Shown piece after piece: positions 33,654 through 44,135 of a stretch of 64,000 nucleotides of DNA; within the stretch, counting starts at the first letter, position 1, and each line of letters starts with the position of its first letter. The notes under the pieces are model-generated. The model ran no database searches and was not told where the DNA came from. It worked only from the letters and a program-made list of their open reading frames with translations. The position numbers and the translations under genes were made by a program. Origin of the DNA: Sediminitomix flava (GTDB lineage: Bacteria > Bacteroidota > Bacteroidia > Cytophagales > Flammeovirgaceae); NCBI RefSeq assembly GCF_003149185.1, contig NZ_QGDO01000004.1:329076-393075 (forward strand), given 5' to 3'.

Positions 33654-35846
33654 TTATTTGACAGGTACAGCTTCTGCGTTCTTGATATCAGTACCAATAC
33701 GTTGCAGATAAGCAATCAATGCAATGATTTCAGCATTTTCATTTACTTGCTCAGATGAGCCATCAGCTCTTGTCAATTCGCTTTCTAATCTATTCTTCAC
33801 TTGTAATGCTTGAGCTTTCAAGTCAGCTACTGCTTTTTGTGCATAACCTTCTGGATATGGTACGCCAAGCGCTTGCATTACTTCAATCTTCTTCTCAGTA
33901 TTAGCGATATCTAAATCATTCTCGAACAACCATGGATATTTTGGCATGATTGAGCCAGGAGAAGTAGATTCTGGATCGTACATGTGGTTGTAGTGCCACG
34001 AGTCGTTGTACTTACCACCTACACGGTGCAAGTCTGGGCCTGTACGTTTTGATCCCCACTGGAATGGACGATCATAAATGAATTCTCCAGCTTTAGAGTA
34101 TTCACCATAACGAGCTACTTCCGAACGGAATGGACGAATCATTTGTGAGTGACACAAGTAACATCCTTCTCTCAGGTAAATATCTCTACCTTCTAGCTCA
34201 AGTGGTGTATAAGGTTTTACTGAAGAAATAGTTGGTACGTTTTCTTCTACCATATAAGTAGGGATCAACTCTACCATACTACCAATCGAGATGGCCAAAA
34301 CAGATGCAATTGTCAATTGAACTGGCTTTCTTTCAATCCAAGATTGGAAGTTATTTCCGTGTGCTTTTGATGCTTCTAAAGGAGGAGCTGATGCTTCTTC
34401 CTCTTTTACTAATGTTCCGCTAGCTACAGTTTTCACTAAGTTATAAACCCCAACTAATGCACCTGCCAAGTAGATTGCTCCGCCAAATGCTCTTAGTTTA
34501 TACATTGGGATAATTTGAGTAACTGTGTCTAGGAAGTTGTCATAAACTAGTGTTCCATCTAGGTTAAATTCTTTCCACATTAGCGCTTGTGTCCAACCTG
34601 CCCAATACAACGGAACAGCGTAGAATACAATACCTAGTGTACCTAACCAGAAGTGGATATTTGCTAACTTAACAGAGTGTAATTTCGTGCTGTAGATTCT
34701 TGGAAGCATCCAGTAAAGCATACCGAATGTTAAGAATCCGTTCCAACCAAGACCACCAATGTGTACGTGACCAATAGTCCAGTCAGTATAGTGAGAAATT
34801 GCGTTTACAGATTTCAAAGACATCATTGGGCCTTCAAACGTAGCCATACCGTATGCTGTAACGGCTACTACCATAAACTTCAATACAGGATCTTGTCTTA
34901 CTTTATCCCATGCACCTCTCAATGTCAAAAGACCGTTCAACATACCACCCCAAGATGGAGCAATAAGCATGATTGAGAATACAGTACCCAATGACTGTGC
35001 CCAGTCAGGAAGTGAAGTATAAAGCAAGTGGTGTGGTCCTGCCCAGATATAAATAAAGATGAGTGCCCAGAAGTGGATAATCGACAAGCGGTAAGAATAT
35101 ACAGGACGATTAGCAGCTTTTGGAATGAAGTAATACATCAGACCTAAGTAAGGAGTAGTTAGGAAGAATGCTACCGCATTGTGTCCGTACCACCACTGAA
35201 CTAAGGCATCTTGTACCCCTGCAAACACTGGATAAGACTTTGTAAGTGTTACAGGCAATTCCAAGTTATTCACGATATGAAGAACTGCTACAGTCACGAA
35301 AGTTGCTAGGTAGAACCAAATGGCTACATACATATGCTTTTCGCGTCTTTTTACCAGTGTCATAATCATGTTAAGACCAAACACAACCCAAATAACGGCA
35401 ATGGCAATATCAATAGGCCACTCTAGCTCGGCATACTCTTTAGAAGATGTAATACCCAAAGGAAGTGTAATCAATGCCGAAAGGATGATAGCTTGCCAAC
35501 CCCAAAAATGGATTTTTGACAATACCTTGCTAAACATCGGGGCTTTTGCCAAACGTGGTAATGAATAGTATATTCCGGCGAACATACCATTTCCTACAAA
35601 GGCAAAAATAACGGCATTTGTATGTAAAGGTCTCAAACGTCCGAACGTAAGGAAGGACGTATCTAAGTTAAAAATAGGGTTGGTTAGCTGGAGGGCTACT
35701 ATTAAACCTACCAACATACCTGCAATACCCCAAAAAACGGTGGCGAAAGCAAAGTTCCGCACAACCTGATTGTCGTATGAGAAATGTTCAAGATTTCCCA
35801 CCGACGTCTGCTGCTGCTTGGTCGGAGTTTCTACTGCTGTGATCAT
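33654..35846 (-). CDS. ccoNO: Fused cbb3 cytochrome oxidase subunits I and II (CcoN-CcoO)
   Basis: A 730-residue fusion. The N-terminal 490 or so residues are the heme-copper catalytic subunit CcoN with about 12 helices (for example GHNAVAFFLTTPYLGLMYYF and WAGPHHLLYTSLPDWAQ with its His ligands). A linker and one more helix (about 515-535) lead to the CcoO cytochrome c domain with CYLCHSQ and RVGGKYNDSWHYNHM. The two subunits are separate genes in Proteobacteria; the fusion is typical of Bacteroidota. The ATG at 35846 is chosen because the longer frame opens with TTG. This start still overlaps the ccoS gene by 59 nt. The enzyme reduces oxygen with high affinity. Confidence 0.95.
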   Translation of the reverse strand: MITAVETPTKQQQTSVGNLEHFSYDNQVVRNFAFATVFWGIAGMLVGLIVALQLTNPIFNLDTSFLTFGRLRPLHTNAVIFAFVGNGMFAGIYYSLPRLAKAPMFSKVLSKIHFWGWQAIILSALITLPLGITSSKEYAELEWPIDIAIAVIWVVFGLNMIMTLVKRREKHMYVAIWFYLATFVTVAVLHIVNNLELPVTLTKSYPVFAGVQDALVQWWYGHNAVAFFLTTPYLGLMYYFIPKAANRPVYSYRLSIIHFWALIFIYIWAGPHHLLYTSLPDWAQSLGTVFSIMLIAPSWGGMLNGLLTLRGAWDKVRQDPVLKFMVVAVTAYGMATFEGPMMSLKSVNAISHYTDWTIGHVHIGGLGWNGFLTFGMLYWMLPRIYSTKLHSVKLANIHFWLGTLGIVFYAVPLYWAGWTQALMWKEFNLDGTLVYDNFLDTVTQIIPMYKLRAFGGAIYLAGALVGVYNLVKTVASGTLVKEEEASAPPLEASKAHGNNFQSWIERKPVQLTIASVLAISIGSMVELIPTYMVEENVPTISSVKPYTPLELEGRDIYLREGCYLCHSQMIRPFRSEVARYGEYSKAGEFIYDRPFQWGSKRTGPDLHRVGGKYNDSWHYNHMYDPESTSPGSIMPKYPWLFENDLDIANTEKKIEVMQALGVPYPEGYAQKAVADLKAQALQVKNRLESELTRADGSSEQVNENAEIIALIAYLQRIGTDIKNAEAVPVK

Positions 35847-35982
35847 ATTCTTCAAATAAAATCCTCACACTAGGTGTGTACGTATCCTCATATTGATCAG
35901 ACTTCACAGACCAAATAAAGACTGTGAGAAAAACGATAGCTACCGTCAAACTAATCCCGATCAAAATGATTATAGCACTCAT
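35788..35982 (-). CDS. ccoS: CcoS-like cbb3 oxidase assembly protein
   Basis: A 64-residue protein: an N-terminal membrane helix (AIIILIGISLTVAIVFLTVFIW) followed by SVKSDQYEDTYTPSVRILFEE, close to the CcoS pattern of a short helix then a GQYDDxxxP-like turn. CcoS is needed for cofactor loading of the oxidase. It is the first gene of the operon. The copper ATPase CcoI/FixI, which commonly precedes ccoS, is not present in this window. Its 3' end overlaps the start of ccoNO by 59 nt. Confidence 0.88.
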   Translation of the reverse strand: MSAIIILIGISLTVAIVFLTVFIWSVKSDQYEDTYTPSVRILFEEYDHSSRNSDQAAADVGGKS

Positions 35983-36017
35983 GTGTTTTAGCTTTTCTGA
36001 TATTTAAAATATATTCA

Positions 36018-36025
36018 CAAATATA
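36018..36025 (-). promoter_or_regulatory. Candidate -7 element of the cco operon
   Basis: On the minus strand 36025-36018 reads TATATTTG, a full TAnnTTTG match about 36 nt before ccoS. No convincing -33 element is seen at normal spacing, which would fit a promoter depending on an activator bound at the palindromes upstream. Confidence 0.45.
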
Positions 36026-36072
36026 TCCTCCATATATAGCCTTCTCTGATGATCGTGCTTAATGCAAATAAG

Positions 36073-36084
36073 TGACCTTTGTCA
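36073..36084. promoter_or_regulatory. Palindromic operator TGAC-N4-GTCA, proximal copy
   Basis: TGACCTTTGTCA has perfect TGAC/GTCA half-sites with a 4-nt spacer, the spacing of CRP/FNR-family sites. It lies about 91 nt upstream of ccoS. The same motif recurs at 36126-36137. A role in oxygen or nitrogen-oxide control of the oxidase is inferred. Confidence 0.6.
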
Positions 36085-36125
36085 TTGTTGAAATTTATCA
36101 TTCACAATGTTAAACGACTTATTAA

Positions 36126-36137
36126 TGACTTTTGTCA
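36126..36137. promoter_or_regulatory. Palindromic operator TGAC-N4-GTCA, distal copy
   Basis: TGACTTTTGTCA repeats the half-sites and spacing of the copy at 36073-36084. Centres are 53 bp apart, close to five helical turns, so two dimers could bind on the same face of the DNA. Confidence 0.6.
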
Positions 36138-36360
36138 TATTTTAAGTTAAATATTCACGCAAAAATGTTTAGACAAAAAATTAAGAAGGACGAATGTTAT
36201 CGGAACTTAAAAAAATGGTATTTTCGCATGAAAATGGCTTTATTTTGTGAATAAATGGTAATACTTAAAACACTTAATATTCAACTTAATAAACGGTAAA
36301 TCAACACTTAATAAAAAGAGTCAGATACAATACACTACAGTATATACTCAAAAAGTCCAT

Positions 36361-36936
36361 ATGAATATAATCCTAATTTCAAGCCCTGAAGAGGAGAAAA
36401 AAGAGCTAGAGAAAACAACAGAATTGTTTAAATCAGGCTTAACAAAATTACATTTAAGAAAACCGAAATGGAATAAAGAGGAGTATCGTAGATTTATCGA
36501 AAAAATTTCACCAAACTACCATCCACACATCATATTACATCAGTTTCATGAGCTGTTAGATGAGTTTGACTTAGGAGGGATTCATTACTCAGAAAAGACA
36601 AGACCCGAACGTCAAGAATTAGACTTGCATTGTTCTACATCTTTCCATCAGCTAGAACAATTAGAGCAAGATTGGGGAAGCTATAACTATGTATTTCTCA
36701 GTCCTATTTTTGACAGCATTTCGAAAGTAGGTTACAAATCTTATTTCAAACCAAAAGAATTAAAGTCAAAAATACAGACATCAAGATACCCTGTTGTAGC
36801 TCTTGGGGGAATAACACCCTACCAAATCCAAACCTGTAAAGATTTAGGATTTGATGGGGTTGCTGTATTGGGTTATGTATGGGCATCAGAAAACCCTTTA
36901 AGAGCGTATCAGGAATTAATAAAATCTTGCCAATAA
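36361..36936 (+). CDS. ThiE/TenI-family protein, second copy
   Basis: A 191-residue TIM-barrel protein related to thiamine phosphate synthase. The diphosphate-binding end is recognisable in FLSPIFDSISKVGYKSYF and VVALGGITPYQI, followed by GFDGVAVLGYVW. The HLG-type motif of true ThiE (HLGxxD) is replaced by GGIHYSEK, which is seen in the TenI-like Bacteroidota branch. It may be a second synthase or a TenI-like accessory protein. The gene faces the ThiF-like gene and overlaps its 3' end by 28 nt. It starts downstream of the cco control region, on the opposite strand. Confidence 0.85.
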   Translation: MNIILISSPEEEKKELEKTTELFKSGLTKLHLRKPKWNKEEYRRFIEKISPNYHPHIILHQFHELLDEFDLGGIHYSEKTRPERQELDLHCSTSFHQLEQLEQDWGSYNYVFLSPIFDSISKVGYKSYFKPKELKSKIQTSRYPVVALGGITPYQIQTCKDLGFDGVAVLGYVWASENPLRAYQELIKSCQ

Positions 36937-38009
36937 TCCATTCCACCAGAGAGGCTATGTAACTGTTCTGAAGCAATACTTTTTTGCTTCAGAAAACGTA
37001 GTGCTTGCATGCTTCTCCCTCCTTTCTGACAATAAATAACCGTAGGTTTTGAGAAGTCTACCTCACTGAATCTATGAGGTATAAAGGACAATGGAATATG
37101 CTGACCACCAATATTAAACTCTTCTCTTTCCCAAGCTTCTCGCACATCCAACAATTGAAAGTCTTTCTGACTACTTTGCCATTCTTTTAAAGTTTCTGCA
37201 GTTATTTCTTCAGCAGTAACTTCTTGCTCTAATCCACAAAATGCCACATAATTTTCTTCTAACTCTTCTCTCTCCAAATTCTGAGGATTCAAAGCAAATT
37301 CAAAATTAGAGCTTTGCATCGTTAGGGCATCGAAAACAAAGAACTTCCCAGACAACACATCACCAATACCTGTAATCATCTTAATCACCTCATTGGCTTG
37401 TAAACTACCGATAATACCAGGTAAAACACCTATCACTCCAATCTCTGAACAGTTTGGCATCTCGCCTGCACCAGGAGCTTCTGGGAACAAGCAGCGATAA
37501 GTTGGGCCTCCTTTATAGTTCAGTACTGTTACTTGACCATCAAACTTGAATATTGCACCAAAAACAAGAGGCTTTTTAAGAATAACACAAGCATCGTTAA
37601 TCATATAACGAGTCGGAAAATTATCAGTACAATCTACTACAACATCATACTGTTCAAATATCTCAAAGACATTATCTTTAGAAAGATGTGACGTATATAT
37701 TTTATAGTCCAACAACGGATTCATAGCTTTAAGCTTTTCCATAGCCTTCTCTGCCTTTGAGAACCCGATATCTTGAGTAGTATATAAAATCTGACGCTGG
37801 AGATTACTTAAACCTACTTGATCTCCGTCTACAATTCCGATAGTACCAACCCCTGCCGCACTCAAATATTGAAGAACAGGACATCCTAAACCTCCTGCAC
37901 CAATTACTAAAACCTTTGCAGATTTCAACTTCAACTGTCCTTCTTCTCCAATTTCTGAAAGCAATATATGTCTGCTATATCTATTTTTTTCTTCCTGACT
38001 AAGTAGCAT
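36909..38009 (-). CDS. ThiF/MoeB-type adenylyltransferase fused to rhodanese
   Basis: A 366-residue protein. Residues about 1-245 are an E1-like ThiF/MoeB/HesA domain (VLVIGAGGLGCPVLQYLSAA, DGDQVGLSNLQRQ, VDCTDNFPTRYMIND), which adenylates a C-terminal Gly-Gly of a sulfur carrier. From about residue 265 a rhodanese domain follows with the active Cys in VIYCQKGGRS. I see no CxxC pair of the usual zinc site. In this context its partner is most likely ThiS, encoded about 6 kb upstream, though MoaD is possible. Two terminators separate it from thiH, so it is probably transcribed on its own. Confidence 0.92.
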   Translation of the reverse strand: MLLSQEEKNRYSRHILLSEIGEEGQLKLKSAKVLVIGAGGLGCPVLQYLSAAGVGTIGIVDGDQVGLSNLQRQILYTTQDIGFSKAEKAMEKLKAMNPLLDYKIYTSHLSKDNVFEIFEQYDVVVDCTDNFPTRYMINDACVILKKPLVFGAIFKFDGQVTVLNYKGGPTYRCLFPEAPGAGEMPNCSEIGVIGVLPGIIGSLQANEVIKMITGIGDVLSGKFFVFDALTMQSSNFEFALNPQNLEREELEENYVAFCGLEQEVTAEEITAETLKEWQSSQKDFQLLDVREAWEREEFNIGGQHIPLSFIPHRFSEVDFSKPTVIYCQKGGRSMQALRFLKQKSIASEQLHSLSGGMDYWQDFINS

Positions 38010-38342
38010 TTGTATATTTTTATTGAGCTAAAAAACCTAGCTTTTCCATTTCGAAATACTCGCAATAATAAACTCTTTTGAAAGACAAAAGTTAATGTTT
38101 TTCTTCTAAGGATTTAGAATAAAAATAATAAGAAAGAGCAAATGAATTCCTAAACTTTCAGACAACATAATTGCACTATAGCTATAATTAGAGAGCTGAT
38201 TACCTCACAAAAAGTAGCCTTTTTTTTATACTCTCTAAAATAAAAGATGGTTATCTATTAAGTTTATTGTACCTAAAACACCTATTAATTTCACTCTGAT
38301 TATTTAAATCAATAGATAGGTTTCTTTAAAAAAATGAAGCAT

Positions 38343-38384
38343 AAAAAAGAGGATAATGATATTTCATCACTAGCCTCTTATAAA
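38343..38384 (-). terminator. Terminator between thiH and thiF
   Basis: AAGAGG at 38347-38352 pairs with CCTCTT at 38374-38379, with an inner TGAT/ATCA pairing; a T-run follows on the minus strand. Confidence 0.7.
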
Positions 38385-38461
38385 AATTTTCTTACTGATG
38401 TTCTCTTAAATCAGCAATTAATGTGTTGTATGTATTGTTTATTGGTTATTCAAATTTTAAA

Positions 38462-38496
38462 ATACAGTGACTAATCCAAATTATTAGTCACTGTAT
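38462..38496 (-). terminator. Perfect 14-bp hairpin downstream of thiH
   Basis: ATACAGTGACTAAT at 38462-38475 pairs perfectly with ATTAGTCACTGTAT at 38483-38496 around seven bases. The T-run on the minus side is interrupted, so it may be a terminator or a 3'-end stabiliser of the thi mRNA. Confidence 0.6.
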
Positions 38497-38741
38497 ATTC
38501 CCCTAAAAAAGATCAAAAAATAAAGACTAAAAATAATTCGCTCAAAGCTCAAAAAATCCGTAAACAATCAAAAAATAAAACTAAGCCTAAAAAATACACT
38601 TTCTGAAATGTCTCGCACCCAAGTAGTGTTTGTTTTACAATTGTAAAATTAGCTTTATTTAAGAATTAAGCAAACTATTTTTAGAATAATATTGTTAATA
38701 AGCGAAAAATAGGATTATTCTAATTTTTAATATTAAATAAA

Positions 38742-39860
38742 TTAGCCAATAGAGTATCCCATTTCCCAATCTTTCCATACTGCCTCATATCCATTTTCTT
38801 TGATCATATCGGCAATCGACTGTGCATTTCTTTCGTCAGAGATTTCAAATTGCTCTAAAGATTCTTCATAAACTGCATAGCCCCCAGGATTAGTTTTGGA
38901 AGCCGCACTTACTGAAGTAATTCCCAATTTGATTACATTATTTCTGAATGTTTCTGTCTCTCTTGTTGACAACGAAAGCTCGACCTCTTCATCCAATAAA
39001 CGATACGCACAAATCAATTGTACCAACTCTCGATCTGTCATTTCCACTTTAGGCTCCAATCCGCCAGAGAATGGACGCAAACGAGGGAATGAAATTGAAT
39101 ATTTGGTTTGCCAATACGTTCTTTCCAAATAGCGAAGATGAGCCGCTACATGGAAACAATCAGTTCGCCAATCTTCCAGCCCAATCAACACACCAATACC
39201 TATTTTATGAATACCTGCATTTCCCAAACGATCTGGCGTTTGAATTCGGTAATCAAAGTTCGACTTTTTCCCTTTCGGGTGATGCTTTTTATAATCTTCC
39301 TTATGATACGTTTCTTGGTAAACCAATACCGTATCTAAGCCTTCTGCTATTAGTTCTTCATAATCCGCCTGATCCATTGGCTGTACCTCCATAGAAATAT
39401 GAGAGAAGTGCGGACGAATTAGCTTGATGGCATTTTTGATGTAATCTACTCCTACGGTCTTATTCGCTTCTCCTGTTACCAACAAGACATGATCAAAACC
39501 CATTTTCTTGATGGCTTCCACTTCTTTCAAAATCTGTTCGTCAGTAAGTGTAACCCTGCGGATTTTATTATCTAGACTAAAACCACAATAGGTACAAATA
39601 TTCTGACATTCGTTGGACAGGTAAAGTGGAATATACATTTGAATGGTCTTCCCAAATCGTTTTTGAGTAAGCTGATGACTCAACTGAGCCATTTGTTCCA
39701 AATATGGAGCGGCAGCAGGAGAGATTAAGGCTTTAAAATCTTCTAAGTCTCTTTTCTGTTTTGCCAATGCTCGCTCAACATCTACCGCTGTTTTTGCATA
39801 AATGCTTTGCTTGATGTCATCCCAATTATATTGCTCGAAGGTGTCAGAAAAAGTATGCAT
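38742..39860 (-). CDS. thiH: ThiH, radical SAM tyrosine lyase
   Basis: A 372-residue radical SAM enzyme that cleaves tyrosine to dehydroglycine for the thiazole ring. The iron-sulfur motif is CQNICTYCGF (CxxxCxxC, about residue 85), followed by FDHVLLVTGE and the BATS-type C-terminal region with LSTRETETFRNNVIKLGIT and SVSAASKTNPGGY. It is the last gene of the thi operon. ThiH makes the route oxygen-sensitive, unlike ThiO-using bacteria; no thiO is present. Confidence 0.97.
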   Translation of the reverse strand: MHTFSDTFEQYNWDDIKQSIYAKTAVDVERALAKQKRDLEDFKALISPAAAPYLEQMAQLSHQLTQKRFGKTIQMYIPLYLSNECQNICTYCGFSLDNKIRRVTLTDEQILKEVEAIKKMGFDHVLLVTGEANKTVGVDYIKNAIKLIRPHFSHISMEVQPMDQADYEELIAEGLDTVLVYQETYHKEDYKKHHPKGKKSNFDYRIQTPDRLGNAGIHKIGIGVLIGLEDWRTDCFHVAAHLRYLERTYWQTKYSISFPRLRPFSGGLEPKVEMTDRELVQLICAYRLLDEEVELSLSTRETETFRNNVIKLGITSVSAASKTNPGGYAVYEESLEQFEISDERNAQSIADMIKENGYEAVWKDWEMGYSIG

Positions 39861-39974
39861 AATTTAATCTATTAAAACATATCCATAGGTGCTGATACAA
39901 ATTTGTTTCGTACTCCATTTACACCTACTCAACCACAGATGAGACTTCTTATTTTGTTCGATCTGTATTGTTCA

Positions 39975-40066
39975 TTTCTTTTCTTGATAAAAGAAACGAA
40001 CCAAAGAAAATCAAGCCACATAAAAAACGGTCATCCCACAACTCTTTACTACTCCGCTTTTGTGGC
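39975..40066 (+). repeat. Repeat copy 1: CTTGAT-loop hairpin with GCCACA/TGTGGC stem
   Basis: TTTCTTTT at 39975-39982 pairs with AAAAGAAA at 39989-39996 around a CTTGAT loop. Further on, GCCACA (40015-40020) pairs with TGTGGC (40061-40066). Positions 40008-40033 match 56987-57012 exactly (26 nt), and a second exact block (40052-40066) keeps the same 18-nt spacing in both copies. It lies in the 308-bp gap between thiG and thiH. Confidence 0.8.
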
Positions 40067-40168
40067 TAGCCTCCCGTTTACTAACTAATTGGTGGCTTTT
40101 TGTATCTTTTCAATTGAAACCGTATTCTTTTATTCAAAAAAAATACTAGATCAATAGCTAAACTATAT

Positions 40169-40930
40169 TTAGTCTAGGAAAGAAGTCAATGGACTACTTG
40201 CAATCGCATTTTGTGATCTTGCAGCCAATCTTGCTTCATAGGCCATTCGCCCTGCCTGCACAGCCAACTTGAATGCTTCAGCCATTTTCACTGGGTTGTC
40301 AGAAACTGCAATTGCCGTATTTACAAGTACTGCATCAGCTCCCATTTCCATTGCTTCTGCGGCATGTGATGGTGCTCCAATTCCTGCATCTACAATAACA
40401 GGTACAGAACTCTGCTCAATGATAATTTCCAAGAAATCCCTTGTTGCTAATCCTTTATTACTTCCAATTGGTGCACCCAAAGGCATTACAGCTGCCGTTC
40501 CCACATCTTCCAATCTTTTACACAAAACAGGATCTGCATGGATGTAAGGGAAAACTTTGAAACCTAGTTTTGCCAATTCTTCCGTTGCTTTCAGCGTCTC
40601 AATCGGGTCTGGCATTAAATATTTTGGGTCTGGATGAATCTCCAATTTCAATAGGTCTGTTTCTAGCGCTTCACGTGCTAGTTGTGCTGCAAATACAGCT
40701 TCTTTGGCATCTCTCACTCCCGAAGTATTTGGAAGCAGTTTGATACGCGGGTGTTTCAGATGCTTTAAGATGTCATCATCTTGACTGTGAGCATCAACTC
40801 TTTTTAAAGCCACAGTGACTAACTCACTTTCAGAAGCGACTAATGCCTCTTCCATAAGTTCACTACTGCTAAATTTTCCAGTTCCTGTAAATAAACGAGA
40901 ACCAAATTGTACACCTCCTACTTCAAGCAT
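40169..40930 (-). CDS. thiG: Thiazole synthase ThiG
   Basis: A 253-residue TIM-barrel enzyme that joins deoxyxylulose phosphate, dehydroglycine and sulfur from ThiS thiocarboxylate. Family landmarks are [12 protein letters not shown] at the start, VTVALKRVD (the Schiff-base Lys region), [30 protein letters not shown] and [21 protein letters not shown]. Length is normal. It sits between thiE and thiH in the operon, with hairpin repeats in both flanking gaps. Confidence 0.98.
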   Translation of the reverse strand: MLEVGGVQFGSRLFTGTGKFSSSELMEEALVASESELVTVALKRVDAHSQDDDILKHLKHPRIKLLPNTSGVRDAKEAVFAAQLAREALETDLLKLEIHPDPKYLMPDPIETLKATEELAKLGFKVFPYIHADPVLCKRLEDVGTAAVMPLGAPIGSNKGLATRDFLEIIIEQSSVPVIVDAGIGAPSHAAEAMEMGADAVLVNTAIAVSDNPVKMAEAFKLAVQAGRMAYEARLAARSQNAIASSPLTSFLD

Positions 40931-41025
40931 ACTGATTATTTTTTAATGATTAAGATCTTTTATTGTTGAGATCAATAAACTATAGCTTTGCTGTAGTCTT
41001 CTTGATTACATATTCCTTTTATCCT

Positions 41026-41051
41026 ATTCTTTTGTCTTGACACAAAAGAAT
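41026..41051 (+). repeat. Repeat copy 2: CTTGAC-loop hairpin
   Basis: ATTCTTTTGT at 41026-41035 pairs perfectly with ACAAAAGAAT at 41042-41051 around CTTGAC. The following AAAAAGTCAAGG resembles the AAAATCAAGCC that follows the other copies. It is a shortened relative in the gap between thiE and thiG. Confidence 0.75.
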
Positions 41052-41078
41052 CAAAAAGTCAAGGCTAAGATGCTTCAC

Positions 41079-41705
41079 CTAATTAAGCTTTGCTAGAATT
41101 TGCTGTGTAGCTAAAACAGGATTTTCAGCTTTACTAATCAAAGAAGAAAGAGCTACTCCATGTAAACCTGTACCTAATAATGAAGGAATGTCTTCGAGTT
41201 CTATTCCTCCGATTCCAACTATAGGTATTTGGATGCCTTCAGCTTTTGCTTTCTCCAATAATTCTTGATAGCCTTCCAATCCTAGAATAGGACTTAAGTT
41301 TTTCTTTGTAGTTGTAAAACGGAAAGGTCCTAAACCAATATAATCTACCTTTGCAGCAGCCAAACGTTGGACATCTTCATAATCATTGGCTGTTCCTCCA
41401 ATTACTACACCTTCTCCAACTAATGCTCTTGCTTCTACAGGAGACATATCCGTTTTACCCAAATGTAGACTATCTGCTCCAATTTCTTTTGCAATCTGAG
41501 CATTGTCATTCACACACAACTTAGCGCCATATTGGTGACACACTTCCAAACATTCTTTTGCGATGCTCTTCCATGTATCGTAGTCTGTATCTTTCACTCT
41601 GACTTGTACCCATTCTGCTCCACCTTCACAAGCAAGTTTTGTCTGCTCGGCATGGCTAAGGTTGGGTAAAGCTTGTGTGATGAAATGTAGTTTAGCTATT
41701 TCCAT
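41079..41705 (-). CDS. thiE: Thiamine phosphate synthase ThiE
   Basis: A 208-residue TIM-barrel enzyme joining the pyrimidine and thiazole halves into thiamine phosphate. I start it at the ATG at 41705 (MEIAKLHFITQ). The longer frame begins inside a repeated palindrome and would add a non-conserved extension. Family motifs are GAEWVQVRVKD, KLCVNDNAQIA, LHLGKTDM, GGTANDYEDV, GLGPFRFTTTKK and IVGIGGI. The gene lies after thiC, with the palindrome at 41735-41762 between them. A second, more divergent ThiE/TenI protein is encoded at 36361-36936. Confidence 0.96.
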   Translation of the reverse strand: MEIAKLHFITQALPNLSHAEQTKLACEGGAEWVQVRVKDTDYDTWKSIAKECLEVCHQYGAKLCVNDNAQIAKEIGADSLHLGKTDMSPVEARALVGEGVVIGGTANDYEDVQRLAAAKVDYIGLGPFRFTTTKKNLSPILGLEGYQELLEKAKAEGIQIPIVGIGGIELEDIPSLLGTGLHGVALSSLISKAENPVLATQQILAKLN

Positions 41706-41734
41706 AGATTGAAATATGCGGAAACTAGACAGAC

Positions 41735-41762
41735 GTAGAGACAAGGCATGCCTTGTCTCTAC
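41735..41762. repeat. Perfect 28-nt palindrome between thiC and thiE
   Basis: GTAGAGACAAGGCA is immediately followed by its exact reverse complement, giving two 14-nt arms with no spacer. Repeats of the GTAGAGAC-N-GTCTCTAC kind are known as highly iterated palindromes in many Bacteroidota and cyanobacteria. Its position 30 nt before the thiE start codon may place a strong hairpin in the thi mRNA. Confidence 0.85.
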
Positions 41763-41787
41763 ATATATCATGTTCTACAATACTTTA

Positions 41788-43674
<1,887 letters not shown>

Positions 43675-43783
43675 TTAAGGCTAAGATCAACCTTATACTT
43701 ATAAGGCGTTCGTAGCTAAAAATATGGTTACTGACCAAGAATGTGTCTTTCTCGATCTATAAAATATCAAGTGATTTATGGAA

Positions 43784-43984
43784 TTAACCGCCTTGTGTAG
43801 CTCTGATTATGGTCAACTGATCATTTTCATTGATCTGTAATTCAGACCAATTGTTTTTAGGAACAATCTGTTGATTGACAGCTACTGCGGTTCCTTGTGT
43901 TGGAATGCCTTGAGCAGAAACTAAATCTGCTAGTGTACTTGGCTGTTCGACTTCTTTTTTCTCTTTGTTGATAAATACAATCAT
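43784..43984 (-). CDS. thiS: Sulfur carrier protein ThiS
   Basis: A 66-residue ubiquitin-like protein ending in the required Gly-Gly (IIRATQGG), the site of adenylation and thiocarboxylate formation. I start at the ATG at 43984 (MIVFINKEK), because an upstream in-frame start adds only three residues and ThiS proteins begin directly with a beta strand. It is the first gene of the riboswitch-controlled operon. Confidence 0.95.
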   Translation of the reverse strand: MIVFINKEKKEVEQPSTLADLVSAQGIPTQGTAVAVNQQIVPKNNWSELQINENDQLTIIRATQGG

Positions 43985-44135
43985 ACCGTACAAGTTGAAT
44001 ACGATTCAAGATGAATTTTGAAGTGAAAACCTTGTGGGTGAGAAAAGACTTTTGGATTGACTGAGTAAAATGGTTTTAGCTAATGTTCCTTATTCGAGGT
44101 TGAATAAGATTAGTTTTTTAGCAAGTGTTTCGCTC

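Larger units (their letters stand above)
38010..38741. other. Gene-free region between thiH and thiF
   Basis: About 730 bp, very AT-rich, without a credible ORF. It holds two hairpins (38347-38379 and 38462-38496), both oriented to stop transcription from thiH, and presumably the promoter for the ThiF-like gene near its lower end. I did not find a perfect -7 element there (the closest, at about 38085-38092, matches seven of eight). Confidence 0.5.

Noticed and set aside
34761-34976. Frames antisense to ccoNO, thiC, cusA and other long genes
   Set aside because: They lie opposite strongly conserved coding sequence and have no domain of their own.
39903-40088. 61-codon frame between thiG and thiH
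   Set aside because: It is translated from the repeat at 39975-40066; the similar peptide at 56963 comes from the other repeat copy, so similarity reflects the repeat and not a protein.
41706-41771. Extended thiE start at 41771
   Set aside because: The extra 22 residues are encoded by the 28-nt palindrome and its flank; the ATG at 41705 gives the standard ThiE N-terminus.
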